Below, piece by piece: positions 1-5,416 of a DNA stretch of 5,416 bases; the first letter of the stretch is position 1, and every line of letters starts with the position of its first letter. This DNA comes from CAZCWX01 sp964502465. Its GTDB lineage: Bacteria; Desulfobacterota; Binatia; Bin18. A program made the translations under genes and the position numbers. The DNA lies in the NCBI GenBank assembly GCA_964502465.1, contig CAZCWX010000154.1:1-5416 (forward strand), given 5' to 3'. The notes below the pieces were generated by a model that saw only the letters and a list, made by a program, of their open reading frames with translations, was not told the origin of the DNA and searched no databases.

Positions 1-1053
1 AACCGACAATACGAGAATCCCACCGGAATCACTAATGACTCCAGTCACACCAGGCAGGAACAGCTCATTGATACACTTGAAGGATGCCTTCTCCTGGTCC
101 TTCGAGATCTCTAACTCCTCAAAATACCGCTCAATCATTTGTACCGCGTGACTCACCGAACGCGCCGTAATTAAGAGCGGAATCACCAGGATAAGCGGGT
201 CGAGGTTAAACCCCATCAATCCGACAAATCCCAACCCCCAGATCCCCTGAATCGACGCCCCAATCAATGGCACGATCACCCCATACACACGGCGAAAATA
301 CACGATCAACGCTAAAACAACGAAGAGACCGGTAAACGTGAAGATTAAGAACAATTCGTTGGTGAAATACCACACCCATCCCTTCAGCATCGGTTCGCCA
401 GCCACATACAGGGAGGTATTCACGTCTTCGACCTCTTGTCGAAGACGTGAGATTTCGCGATGGATCTCTCGATAATCGAGGCGATCTTCATTAAATCCGG
501 CAAAGACCAATGCGGCCTTGCCATCTTCTGAAACGTACTTGTTCAACACGATGTCATTGTTGAACATCTCAAATTTCAGCGTTTCCAGTTCCTTGGGGTC
601 GGTCGGGATATCAACAGGCAAGACCGGATAGGAACGCACCATCCCACCGGGCAGTGTCTTGACATTACGGATCTTCACATGAGAGATCGACGCCACCTGG
701 TTATGGTCCACCCCATTGATTTGGTCCACCTGGTCGGTCACATAGCGGACCTTATTGAGCGTCTCGGTGTTAAAAATGTCCCCTTCTTTGACCTGCAAGA
801 CCAGAGTGATAATGTTCGCTCCACCGAATGTCTCACGATGCTGGTTGTACGCTTGAATGTAATCATGCCCTTGCGGCAGCAAGTCAGCGAACTGGCTGTA
901 CATCTCCACCTTACGCGCTTGGATCAGCCAGAAAATGGTAATAACCGTAAAGATCAGGAGGTAGAAAATACGATGTCGCCACAAGAACGCGAGATACACT
1001 TCAATCAGGCGATCGGTCGTACTTTTTGCTTCACCAGATACTGTACCGGCCAT
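1..1053 (-). CDS. RND/MMPL-superfamily exporter, N-terminal part (truncated by window edge)
   Basis: Translating the minus strand from the ATG at 1053 gives 351 codons without a stop, reaching the left edge, so the C-terminal part (usually over half of a 750-900 aa protein) lies outside. The layout is that of an RND permease: a short cytoplasmic N-terminus, TM1 at about residues 30-46, a soluble periplasmic domain at about 47-232, then a packed membrane block with TM2 about 233-252, TM3 about 258-280, TM4 about 284-305 and the start of TM5 from about 332. The periplasmic part begins with the family-like FADLLPQGHDYIQAY. By family knowledge such proteins are proton-driven inner-membrane exporters of lipids or hydrophobic compounds (HAE2/HAE3, MMPL type); the cargo here is unknown. 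TM4 reads LLITARSVSHAVQMIERY, without the usual Gly-Asp pair. A GAGGAGG site 6 nt upstream supports the start. The gene follows the propeller lipoprotein gene by 67 nt, which suggests one operon. Superfamily call is firm; substrate is not. Confidence 0.88.
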   Translation of the reverse strand, partial: MAGTVSGEAKSTTDRLIEVYLAFLWRHRIFYLLIFTVITIFWLIQARKVEMYSQFADLLPQGHDYIQAYNQHRETFGGANIITLVLQVKEGDIFNTETLNKVRYVTDQVDQINGVDHNQVASISHVKIRNVKTLPGGMVRSYPVLPVDIPTDPKELETLKFEMFNNDIVLNKYVSEDGKAALVFAGFNEDRLDYREIHREISRLRQEVEDVNTSLYVAGEPMLKGWVWYFTNELFLIFTFTGLFVVLALIVYFRRVYGVIVPLIGASIQGIWGLGFVGLMGFNLDPLILVIPLLITARSVSHAVQMIERYFEELEISKDQEKASFKCINELFLPGVTGVISDSGGILVLSV

Positions 1054-1059
1054 GCATGT

Positions 1060-1066
1060 CCTCCTC
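1060..1066 (-). promoter_or_regulatory. Ribosome binding site of the RND exporter, partly inside a small hairpin
   Basis: The minus strand reads GAGGAGG, then ACATGC, then the ATG at 1053. This gives a 6-nt spacing from a near-perfect Shine-Dalgarno sequence and decides between two overlapping ATGs: the one at 1057 is in another frame and only 2 nt from the site. The bases overlap the arm of a CCTCA/TGAGG inverted repeat (1063-1076, 4-nt loop). Confidence 0.75.
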
Positions 1067-1120
1067 AGTATTGAGGCAGTCAACGACAGAAGTTAGCTTC
1101 CTTATGCCACGAATGCACCC

Positions 1121-2275
1121 CTATGAAGAGGCGACTTGGGCAAGGGTCTCCTTGTCTACCAGTTGCCAGTTTTTTCCGCCGTCGCGGCTGACAAGCACAG
1201 TCCCTTTACCGCCACAAGCCAGGCCAAAGCCGCTGTCTTTGGCAAAGCTGGCGTCACGAATCCAGGTGAGGACATGCTCACGAACATCTTGCACCAGGTT
1301 CCACTGGCCGTTCTGAGCGAGTGCTATCGTCCCCAGTATTCCGGTTGCGATATCTTGGCCAGTGGGGGACGCAAGAACCGAGAGCAGCGTATTAAAACTG
1401 CCGCTGGGGACGTTCGTCCACGTTTCTCCACCATCTTCGGTTTTCAGCAGGATACCACTCTCAGCGGCAATGTATCCCTCGCGCGGGTTGCGGAAGTTTA
1501 CAGCTAGCAGGAATAAATCCTCAAGATACAGTTGGGGGACCCGCTGCTCGAGGGCATCCTCTTCACTGAGTTCAGGGCGAGTATATTTCGGCAGGTTGAG
1601 GACATTTTTCTGCTCCTGCCAGGTCTTTCCACCATCGGTCGTATGGAGAATCGTACCGAATTCACCAACAACCCATCCTTCCGTATCACTGGCAAAGCTC
1701 ACTCCATTCAGGGTCACGTCACGACCAAGGGACAAGTTTTCCCACGTGTCTCCACCATTCTCAGAGTGAATGACGGTTCCGGCAGGACCAACCGCCCACA
1801 CTTTGTTTGGGTCTGTTCCGCGGCTCATAGAGAAGATATGAGGCTGCGCCGCTTGCCAATCTTGCAAGGGAAGTTCGAGGGTAATTTTTTTCCAGGTTTT
1901 TCCACCGTCGCTTGTCTTGAGAATCAACCCATCCTGACCAATAGCAAGACCATTTTGGGCATTGATGAAATCGACATTGTAGATAGCCCGATCCACTCCA
2001 GTAGGGAGGAGCGCTATTGTGTCTCCCTTATCGCTAAGATGCAGGATAGCTCCTCGGTTCCCGACTACCCAGGCGTTGTTATCATCGAGAACAAATACCC
2101 CGTAGTAGTCTTCCCGATCAGGAAAGACCTTTCCCTTGGATTTCCCCCTACTGTCGAGTTTTTCTATAATATCTGCGTCGGCTCCGTGATACTCACACCC
2201 CATTAATAGCGAAAGGAATGCACCAATTGTCACAGCGATAATAAGAGAGACCCCTGGATGACGTGCTGATTGCAC
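1121..2275 (-). CDS. Ycf48/HCF136-like seven-bladed beta-propeller lipoprotein
   Basis: The 384-aa product starts with a lipoprotein signal: hydrophobic residues about 9-26 ending in LLMGC, with Cys27 the predicted lipidation site. The rest is built from seven blade-ending repeats of the form GxxGxIxxTxDGGxTW. Asp-boxes are clear at residues 121-128 (TSDGGKTW), 171-178 (SENGGDTW), 212-219 (TTDGGKTW), 279-286 (TEDGGETW) and 363-370 (SRDGGKNW); degenerate copies lie at about 72-86 and 312-325. Seven copies match the fold of Ycf48/HCF136, the photosystem II assembly factor, but non-photosynthetic bacteria carry paralogues and nothing here indicates photosynthesis. A charged insertion (about 224-256) separates blades four and five. 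I infer a periplasmic, membrane-anchored scaffold acting with the RND exporter encoded 67 nt downstream. I chose the GTG at 2275 because GAGGAGG lies at optimal distance and the signal peptide follows at once; the in-frame ATG at 2407 would bury that signal behind 44 residues. TTG at 2278 is an alternative start. BNR-repeat sialidase activity is unlikely, as no catalytic domain is seen. Confidence 0.88.
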   Translation of the reverse strand: MQSARHPGVSLIIAVTIGAFLSLLMGCEYHGADADIIEKLDSRGKSKGKVFPDREDYYGVFVLDDNNAWVVGNRGAILHLSDKGDTIALLPTGVDRAIYNVDFINAQNGLAIGQDGLILKTSDGGKTWKKITLELPLQDWQAAQPHIFSMSRGTDPNKVWAVGPAGTVIHSENGGDTWENLSLGRDVTLNGVSFASDTEGWVVGEFGTILHTTDGGKTWQEQKNVLNLPKYTRPELSEEDALEQRVPQLYLEDLFLLAVNFRNPREGYIAAESGILLKTEDGGETWTNVPSGSFNTLLSVLASPTGQDIATGILGTIALAQNGQWNLVQDVREHVLTWIRDASFAKDSGFGLACGGKGTVLVSRDGGKNWQLVDKETLAQVASS

Positions 2276-2283
2276 CAAGATGA

Positions 2284-2290
2284 CCTCCTC
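2284..2290 (-). promoter_or_regulatory. Ribosome binding site that sets the propeller lipoprotein start
   Basis: GAGGAGG on the minus strand lies 8 nt from the GTG at 2275 and 5 nt from the TTG at 2278. It is the reason to prefer a non-ATG start over the ATG at 2407, whose upstream shows no comparable site. Confidence 0.7.
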
Positions 2291-2321
2291 GTTACAGAAC
2301 CGGGGGTTGAGTGTGGTTTGC

Positions 2322-2350
2322 CTCTTACGCTCTTCTCCGAAATGCGTCAA
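2322..2350 (-). promoter_or_regulatory. Possible sigma70-type promoter for the propeller-exporter operon
   Basis: On the minus strand a TTGACG -35 (2350-2345) is followed after 17 nt by TAAGAG (2327-2322), which matches the -10 consensus at only three of six positions. The -35 and spacing are good and the location is sensible, about 40-50 nt upstream of the GTG start, but the -10 is poor. Confidence 0.3.
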
Positions 2351-2524
2351 GGACGCTCTCACCCGCAATGGCACAGGAAATAGCAAATTTTTTCCCAGGA
2401 AAATCACTACAGAACGTCGGGTTTTTGTAAGTAATGTTCTCTCGTCTCAGACCCCACTCGCTGAACCAAGCCCCGGTGTTTCTAGCCACACCTGCCTATT
2501 ATCTCTGTCTTGAAAGGCAGCAGT

Positions 2525-2947
2525 TCATTTGTAACGAATGGCAAGACCGATCAACTGGAATGCGTACTCGGTCGTGCTTCTATAGTCTCTATCGGTGCTG
2601 TAGCCGAAATGCGTCACCGCAATCGTGTCCTCAAACTCACCTTGCTTCATCGGTTGGATAATCACCGCCTGTGCGCCAATCGCACAGGCTTCGCGGTGGA
2701 GAGCCTTGTGCATCTGCGTGACCTCCGTACCGGGATTTCCATAGGTTTTCACCCGGGCAATGACATCGTAGGGCTGTTGTGGTGGACTGGTCAAGACAGG
2801 AATCTGACAGTGAGAAGAAGAGAATTGTACCGGCAGCTCCCCGACCTGCTCCGTCAACACCAACGGCTTCGTCGGTCTATTCGCACACCCGCCGATCAGG
2901 ACCACAATCAGCAAGAGCCAGACAGACGTTTCACCGGCACGGTGCAT
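2525..2947 (-). CDS. Small outer-membrane-type lipoprotein, RcsF/YbjQ-like pattern
   Basis: The 140-aa product has a classical lipoprotein signal: charged start (MHRAGE), hydrophobic WLLLIVVLIGG and predicted lipidated Cys21. The next residues, Ala-Asn-Arg, lack the Asp+2 that retains lipoproteins at the inner membrane in enterobacteria, so outer-membrane sorting is plausible. The mature part has a strand (about 60-68, YDVIARVKT), an amphipathic helix (about 74-90, ending HREACAIGA) and the strand AQAVIIQP. This resembles the beta-alpha-beta core of RcsF and YbjQ-like proteins, where a helix leads into a GA-x-A-V-hydrophobic segment. Cys47 and Cys88 could form a disulfide, as RcsF uses disulfides, but this is inference. 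The start is the ATG at 2947 because AAGGAGGAG directly precedes it; the ATG at 2998 has no such site and would add 17 non-signal residues. The function is unknown and the family assignment tentative; existence as a lipoprotein gene is well supported. Confidence 0.8.
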   Translation of the reverse strand: MHRAGETSVWLLLIVVLIGGCANRPTKPLVLTEQVGELPVQFSSSHCQIPVLTSPPQQPYDVIARVKTYGNPGTEVTQMHKALHREACAIGAQAVIIQPMKQGEFEDTIAVTHFGYSTDRDYRSTTEYAFQLIGLAIRYK

Positions 2948-2957
2948 TCTCCTCCTT
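2948..2957 (-). promoter_or_regulatory. Ribosome binding site of the small lipoprotein
   Basis: The minus strand reads AAGGAGGAGA immediately before the ATG at 2947. The AGGAGG core is only 3 nt from the start, shorter than optimal, though the overlapping GGAG register is closer still. No other in-frame start nearby fits better, and the signal peptide begins exactly here. Confidence 0.6.
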
Positions 2958-3062
2958 TGCGCTGGATCTGCAATACAAGAGATGGGGATCCAGCGCATCG
3001 CAATAGTAGTGAAGGGACCTTCTTGACTGCTCCCCTACTTCTCTCCGCAATAGAGCCCCTTT

Positions 3063-3091
3063 ACCACAAGTTTTGAGATTCCTCTAGTCAA
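3063..3091 (-). promoter_or_regulatory. Possible promoter of the small lipoprotein gene
   Basis: The minus strand has a TTGACT -35 (3091-3086, five of six to consensus) and, after 17 nt, TGTGGT (3068-3063), matching the -10 consensus at three of six positions. A transcript from here would have a leader of about 110 nt. The weak -10 keeps confidence low. Confidence 0.3.
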
Positions 3092-3219
3092 TTTTTCCTA
3101 TTTTTCTTCAGTTACCAAACACTTATATGATCTTATGTGAGAAACTAGGTAAAATTTTTCGAGCTTGCGAGCACAGAGAAGCGAGGGGATACACCTCCAG
3201 AGCGGATGAAGCCGGGACG

Positions 3220-3249
3220 TTGACGCTCGTAAACCCTGACCCATATAAT
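3220..3249 (+). promoter_or_regulatory. Strong sigma70-type promoter for the HyuA gene
   Basis: TTGACG at 3220-3225 and a perfect TATAAT at 3244-3249 are separated by 18 nt. Expected transcription start is near the A at 3256. That leaves about 38 nt of leader before the preferred ATG at 3294, and only about 14 nt before the alternative in-frame ATG at 3270. Strong housekeeping-type elements suggest substantial basal transcription; no operator-like inverted repeat overlaps them. Confidence 0.65.
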
Positions 3250-3293
3250 CTTGCCAACCGAGCACTCTTATGAAGAAGAAAAAGAGTACCCCT

Positions 3294-5345
3294 ATGTCTT
3301 TCAAACTTGGTGTCGATGTCGGTGGTACGTTTACGGATCTCATCCTTTTCGATGAAAACAGCGGTCGTCAGGTGCGAGCAAAAACGCCTTCAACGCCTGC
3401 CGATCCGTCGGTTGGGGTGTTACACGGCATAGACAAAGTCTGTCGTCTTGCCGGAACCTTGCCAAGCGAGATCACCCACATTATGCATGGGACCACTGTC
3501 GCCACCAATGCTGTGCTCGAAGGCAAAGGCGCCAAAGTTGGTTTGATCACCACCGAAGGGTTCAAGCAGATTCTCCATCTCGCCCGCTCTTGGACACCTG
3601 GACCACTAGCCGGGTGGATCATTATGGTCAAACCTGATCCCCCCGCTGCGCTCGAGCATACCCGTGAAGCCAAAGAGCGGATCGATACGCGTGGCAATAT
3701 TGTCAAACCACTTGATGAGGAGGCGCTACGACAGGAGCTACAAAACCTGGCCTCCCAAGGTATCGAAGCGCTTACCGTCTCTCTGATCAACTCATACACG
3801 AACCCCGTACACGAGAAACGCATCAAAGCGATTGCCCAGGAACTGTTCCCAACACTACCGGTGACGGCTTCGGCAGAAGTGCTCCCAGAGTTTCGTGAAT
3901 ACGAACGTGCCTTGACCGCCGTGATGAACTCCTATGTGCGGCCCAAGGTCGCCCTCTACATGAAAAATTTTGCCGACCAACTTTCGGCGCATGGGCTCAA
4001 CGCCGAGGTCAATATCTTGCGGTCCGACGCCGGGCTCATGACCTTACGTATGGCCCAGGAACGACCGGTCTACGCGGTGATGTCTGGCCCAGCCGGCGGC
4101 GTCGCAGGCGCGCTGTTTATCGCCACGAAAGCCGGATTTCCTCACATCTTGACTTTGGACATGGGAGGCACCTCGACCGATGTCGCGCTGTGCCAGGATG
4201 GGACACAAACGATCACACGAGAGACCACACTGGGCTATTTCCCCATTAAAGTCCCATCAGTAGACGTACGCAGTATTGGTGCTGGCGGGGGCTCGATTGC
4301 CCACGTACCAGAAATCACCAACGCGTTGCGTGTGGGGCCACAGAGCGCTGGCGCAGACCCTGGACCAGCCTCCTATGGAAAAGGGGGGATAGAAGCAACC
4401 GTCACTGACGCTAACGTCGTTCTTGGTCACCTTCCACCGCGGCTGCTCGGTGGCGAGATGGCGCTAGACGAAGAAGCAGCCAAAGAAGCGGTGGAACGCA
4501 TCGGCCGCAAATTAGGGTTAGATGTCTACCAAGCCGCTCAAGGCATTCTTGATATCGTCAACGAAAACATGCATGGTGCCCTGCGCCTGGTGTCGGTGCA
4601 GCGCGGCTATGACCCACGCAACTTTGCCTTGGTCGCGTTCGGCGGAGCGGGGCCATTGCATGCCAATGCCTTAGCTCGTCTGATCGGTTCATTTCCGGTC
4701 ATTGTGCCACCAGCGCCGGGCATTCTCTGTGCCACTGGCGATGTCTGCTGTGATTATCGAGAAGAGTTCGCTCGCACGGTAATCCACACCTTAGAGCAGA
4801 TCTCGGTTGCCGAGATCATTACAATCTTCCAAGATCTTGGCACAGAAGCTGCCGGCTGGCTGGAGCGTGAAGGCATTCCTCGCAGCCAGCAGCAGATTTT
4901 CTACCATGCTGACATGCGCTATTTTCGCCAAGGCTACGAACTACCAATCTCTATTGCGTTAGAGGAGCTACAGACTCAGGGCACCGCCCCCTTGGCTGAG
5001 CGGTTCCATACCTTGCACGAGCGCCTCTACCGCTTTCGACTGGACGCCGCGTGCGAAATCGTGAACCTGCGTGCTGTCGCATTGGGCAAAGGAGCTTCCT
5101 TGACCCTTTCCAAGGCGGATCTTGATGGCCCTTCCTCGTCGCACGCGCTCAGCGACGAACATCGCATTTACTTCGATGGCAAGTTTCTCTCCACCCCAAT
5201 CTATGATCGCGCCAAGCTCCGGCCTGGGAACCGCATGTCTGGCCCCGCTATCGTGACAGAAATGGACTCGACCACAGTGGTCTTGCCCGGTTTTACTGGC
5301 GAAGTAGATCAGTACTTGAACATTTTAATCAGACCTGGAGTGTAG
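3294..5345 (+). CDS. hyuA: Hydantoinase/5-oxoprolinase ATPase subunit, HyuA family
   Basis: The 683-aa product matches the usual length of HyuA-type subunits (about 690 aa) and carries their signatures in order: GVDVGGTFTDL (residues 6-16, ASKHA phosphate-1 loop), HGTTVATNAV (65-74), a conserved EFREYER (199-205), MSGPAGGVAGA (263-273), LDMGGTSTDVAL (288-299, phosphate-2 motif), VDVRSIGAGGGS (323-334), the VGPQSAGADPGPASYG block (347-362) and VAFGGAGPLHA (447-457), then the C-terminal region. By family knowledge, HyuA with HyuB forms a cytosolic ATP-dependent enzyme that opens hydantoin, 5-oxoproline or N-methylhydantoin rings; related subunits belong to acetone/acetophenone carboxylases. The substrate cannot be read from this sequence. 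I prefer the ATG at 3294 because homologues begin MS-x-x-LGVDVGGT; the in-frame ATG at 3270 would add MKKKKSTP. The ribosome site (AAAGAG, 7 nt away) is weak. No hyuB start is visible in the 71 nt after the stop, which is unusual, so the partner may lie beyond the edge or elsewhere. Confidence 0.93.
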   Translation: MSFKLGVDVGGTFTDLILFDENSGRQVRAKTPSTPADPSVGVLHGIDKVCRLAGTLPSEITHIMHGTTVATNAVLEGKGAKVGLITTEGFKQILHLARSWTPGPLAGWIIMVKPDPPAALEHTREAKERIDTRGNIVKPLDEEALRQELQNLASQGIEALTVSLINSYTNPVHEKRIKAIAQELFPTLPVTASAEVLPEFREYERALTAVMNSYVRPKVALYMKNFADQLSAHGLNAEVNILRSDAGLMTLRMAQERPVYAVMSGPAGGVAGALFIATKAGFPHILTLDMGGTSTDVALCQDGTQTITRETTLGYFPIKVPSVDVRSIGAGGGSIAHVPEITNALRVGPQSAGADPGPASYGKGGIEATVTDANVVLGHLPPRLLGGEMALDEEAAKEAVERIGRKLGLDVYQAAQGILDIVNENMHGALRLVSVQRGYDPRNFALVAFGGAGPLHANALARLIGSFPVIVPPAPGILCATGDVCCDYREEFARTVIHTLEQISVAEIITIFQDLGTEAAGWLEREGIPRSQQQIFYHADMRYFRQGYELPISIALEELQTQGTAPLAERFHTLHERLYRFRLDAACEIVNLRAVALGKGASLTLSKADLDGPSSSHALSDEHRIYFDGKFLSTPIYDRAKLRPGNRMSGPAIVTEMDSTTVVLPGFTGEVDQYLNILIRPGV

Positions 5346-5348
5346 AAG

Positions 5349-5376
5349 AGTGTTCAGTGTCAAGTGTTGAGTGAAG
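5349..5376. repeat. Four-copy degenerate 7-bp tandem repeat (AGTGNNN)
   Basis: Four consecutive heptamers begin with AGTG: AGTGTTC, AGTGTCA, AGTGTTG and AGTGAAG. The array starts 4 nt after the HyuA stop codon. It is non-coding intergenic repeat DNA with no hairpin and T-run pattern typical of an intrinsic terminator. Confidence 0.75.
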
Positions 5377-5385
5377 AAAAAAGAA

Positions 5386-5416
5386 GCTGAAAGCTGATCG
5401 CTGAAGGCTGACCGCT
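5386..5416. repeat. Degenerate 7-bp tandem repeat (GCTGANN), running off the window edge
   Basis: Four heptamers plus a partial fifth: GCTGAAA, GCTGATC, GCTGAAG, GCTGACC and GCT at the edge. The period equals that of the AGTGNNN array 9 nt upstream, but the core is different. The array may continue beyond the window. Its function is unknown; it looks like a genome-specific intergenic repeat rather than an attachment site or CRISPR. Confidence 0.75.

Larger units (their letters stand above)
2276..2524 (-). other. Intergenic leader between the small lipoprotein and the propeller gene
   Basis: This 249-nt stretch holds no convincing gene. An open frame continues upstream of the propeller start to an ATG at 2407, but its peptide has no signal or domain character. 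The gap is long enough for the exporter operon to have its own promoter. Two weak inverted repeats on the minus strand (CTGCC...GGCAG with a 19-nt loop, GGTGT...ACACC with an 8-nt loop) lie just after the small lipoprotein gene; neither is followed by a T-run, so I do not call a terminator. Confidence 0.5.
2948..3293. other. Divergent intergenic region with AT-rich island
   Basis: This region separates the leftward lipoprotein gene from the rightward HyuA gene and must supply both promoters. Positions 3071-3160 are about 28% GC by direct count, well below the flanking genes, and include an AAAATTTTT tract near 3151. The open frame on the minus strand at 3098-3343 overlaps the HyuA start and has no ribosome site or domain character, so I regard this DNA as non-coding. 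Confidence 0.65.

Noticed and set aside
679..1074. Plus-strand open frame of 131 codons
   Set aside because: It lies antisense to the RND exporter, whose translation gives clear membrane segments and a good ribosome site; the plus-strand peptide has no domain character.
1532..2206. Plus-strand open frame of 224 codons
   Set aside because: It is antisense to the propeller gene, whose seven regular repeats leave no doubt about the coding strand. Its length is explained by the repeat composition of the real gene.
1121..2275. Sialidase or other BNR-repeat glycosidase
   Set aside because: Asp-boxes occur in sialidases, but seven GxxG...DGGxTW blades with a lipoprotein signal and no catalytic Arg triad or Tyr/Glu context fit Ycf48-like proteins better.
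2276..2407. N-terminal extension of the propeller protein to the ATG at 2407
   Set aside because: The extension would place 44 residues before a canonical lipoprotein signal, and the GAGGAGG site clearly serves the GTG at 2275.
2457..2524. Possible terminator after the small lipoprotein gene
   Set aside because: The two inverted repeats have 5-bp stems and large loops, and neither is followed by a T-run on the minus strand.
2510..3076. Plus-strand open frame of 188 codons
   Set aside because: It is antisense to the small lipoprotein and extends into non-coding DNA. The minus-strand reading has a signal peptide, lipobox and ribosome site; this one has none.
3126..3131. TATGAT as a plus-strand -10 element
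   Set aside because: No acceptable -35 lies 16-18 nt upstream (TTTCTT at best), and the TTGACG/TATAAT pair downstream is far better.
3098..3343. Minus-strand open frame of 81 codons
   Set aside because: It overlaps the HyuA start and its promoter, has no ribosome site, and its peptide is low-complexity around the lysine-codon antisense.
5349..5416. CRISPR array or phage attachment site
   Set aside because: The repeat units are 7 bp and contiguous, with no spacers; no integrase or tRNA is present.

Overview
This looks like bacterial chromosomal DNA of moderate GC (roughly half). It holds a leftward (minus-strand) block of three envelope genes and, across a divergent intergenic region, one rightward metabolic gene. 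The genes suggest a Gram-negative proteobacterium or a deltaproteobacteria-like soil/sediment lineage (for example Tectomicrobia or Binatota relatives). That placement is inferred from two predicted lipoproteins, an RND/MMPL exporter, a HyuA-type enzyme and heptamer-periodic intergenic repeats. It is not established, because no rRNA or marker gene is present.

Layout. Positions 1-1053 (minus) carry the N-terminal 351 codons of an RND/MMPL-superfamily exporter that runs off the left edge. Its open frame has no stop inside the window. Positions 1121-2275 (minus) encode a 384-aa Ycf48/HCF136-like seven-bladed propeller lipoprotein, 67 nt upstream of the exporter and almost certainly co-transcribed with it. 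Positions 2525-2947 (minus) encode a 140-aa small lipoprotein with an RcsF/YbjQ-like pattern, probably in its own transcription unit. Positions 2948-3293 are a divergent intergenic region with an AT-rich island and a very good sigma70-type promoter (TTGACG-18-TATAAT) reading right. Positions 3294-5345 (plus) encode a complete HyuA-like hydantoinase/5-oxoprolinase ATPase subunit. Positions 5346-5416 hold two runs of 7-bp-periodic degenerate repeats.

How the genes may work together. The propeller lipoprotein and the RND exporter form a recognisable pairing. As I recall it, similar pairs in pseudomonads and other proteobacteria sit near DUF1302/DUF1329 outer-membrane proteins, so the propeller is a plausible periplasmic partner of the pump. 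That is inference; the cargo is unknown. The HyuA gene is divergent and probably functionally unrelated. It would normally need a HyuB partner, and none begins within the 71 nt visible after its stop. I see no CRISPR array, tRNA, rRNA, transposase or clear intrinsic terminator. Nothing here amounts to a demonstrably new system; the most promising lead is the exporter-propeller module.
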